NCBI GenBank assembly: GCA_934122035.1
Contig: CAKOVP010000048.1
Span: 1 to 5,868, forward strand
DNA from: an uncultured Clostridia bacterium
GTDB taxonomy: Bacteria > Bacillota > Clostridia > TANB77 > CAG-508
Length of the DNA stretch: 5,868 bases
Direction of reading: 5' to 3'
Part shown: positions 5,632 through 5,868 of the stretch, in pieces
Numbering within the stretch: position 1 is the first letter of the stretch
Layout of the letters: each line of letters opens with the position of its first letter
Position numbers and translations under genes: made by a program
Notes under the pieces: model-generated
Database searches by the model: none
What the model was told of the DNA's origin: nothing
The model's input: only the letters and a program-made list of their open reading frames with translations

Positions 5632-5868
5632 TCATTTATTCTTTCCAAATCCAGTAAATGAAAGCATTAATCCGCCACAAGTATTTTCTCCGTGGTCTTC
5701 TGTTCCATATTCACCAAATGTAAATACAGTTAAGAATGGAACTCCTTTTGCTTCCTTCTTTAATTGTTCTGCAACTTCATCAATTCTGTCACCTATTCCT
5801 AATTTTCTTCCACCACAGTGAACTAGTAAATAAGCTCCTGCTTCACATGGAAGGCTTGTTCTTACAGT
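5632..5868 (-). CDS. FIST-domain protein, C-terminal part (cut by window edge)
   Basis: FIST domains are predicted sensory modules thought to bind small ligands such as amino acids. Only the last 78 residues are visible. They show the FIST_C pattern CGGRKLGIGDRIDEVAEQL, then VPFLTVFTFGEYGT, then ENTCGGLMLSFTGFGKNK, which looks like the natural end of the domain. The gene ends at a TGA. The other six stop codons in this window are five TAA and one TAG, so this is the only TGA, and the frame beyond it stays open into the aldehyde dehydrogenase. No promoter or terminator separates the two genes, so they are probably co-transcribed and the sensor may relate to the same aldehyde pathway. Family assignment is by motif only. 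Confidence 0.7.
   Translation of the reverse strand, partial: TVRTSLPCEAGAYLLVHCGGRKLGIGDRIDEVAEQLKKEAKGVPFLTVFTFGEYGTEDHGENTCGGLMLSFTGFGKNK

Noticed and set aside
5632..5634. Genome-wide reassignment of UGA to tryptophan
   Set aside because: All nine Trp codons in the complete genes are TGG and no in-frame TGA interrupts the other genes, so the standard code fits.
5606..5634. Firm call of a selenocysteine codon with SECIS
   Set aside because: The loop lacks GU and there is no bulged U in the stem. The residue follows the apparent natural end of the domain.

Overview
The window is AT-rich, uses the standard genetic code (all nine Trp codons in the complete genes are TGG) and carries strong purine-rich Shine-Dalgarno (SD) sites. 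The ribosomal proteins look most like those of low-GC Gram-positive anaerobes of the class Clostridia. That placement rests on protein appearance, not on a search. Every supported gene lies on the minus strand, so the biological order runs from high to low coordinates.

Upstream block (5868 to 2696). The window opens inside a gene whose last 78 residues look like the C-terminal half of a FIST ligand-sensing domain. It ends at a TGA. A 64-codon stretch follows that has no stop in the same frame and many stops in the other two. It runs directly into an NAD(P)-dependent aldehyde dehydrogenase (477 aa, all catalytic residues present). After a 152-nt gap with two hairpins comes an iron-dependent alcohol dehydrogenase of the FucO (lactaldehyde reductase/1,2-propanediol oxidoreductase) type. 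A dehydrogenase that oxidises an aldehyde and one that reduces it form a sensible pair for redox-balanced disposal of a small aldehyde such as lactaldehyde. The true substrate is not shown by the sequence.

Downstream block (2615 to 1). A near-consensus sigma-A promoter (TTGACA, 17 nt, TATACT) starts a leader of about 237 nt with clear RNA secondary structure. The S10 ribosomal protein operon follows in the classical order: rpsJ (S10), rplC (L3), rplD (L4), rplW (L23) and the start of rplB (L2), cut by the window edge. Two intercistronic gaps, rpsJ-rplC (96 nt) and rplW-rplB (154 nt), hold hairpins. rplD-rplW is tightly coupled (2 nt).

Most worth a second look: (1) the single TGA that splits what is otherwise one continuous frame from the FIST domain through the aldehyde dehydrogenase; (2) the structured S10 leader, with a possible SD-sequestering pairing; (3) a 35-nt hairpin present in two related copies flanking fucO; and (4) an apparent basic insertion near the C-terminus of L23. 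I found no mobile element, CRISPR array, tRNA or rRNA, and no convincing plus-strand gene.
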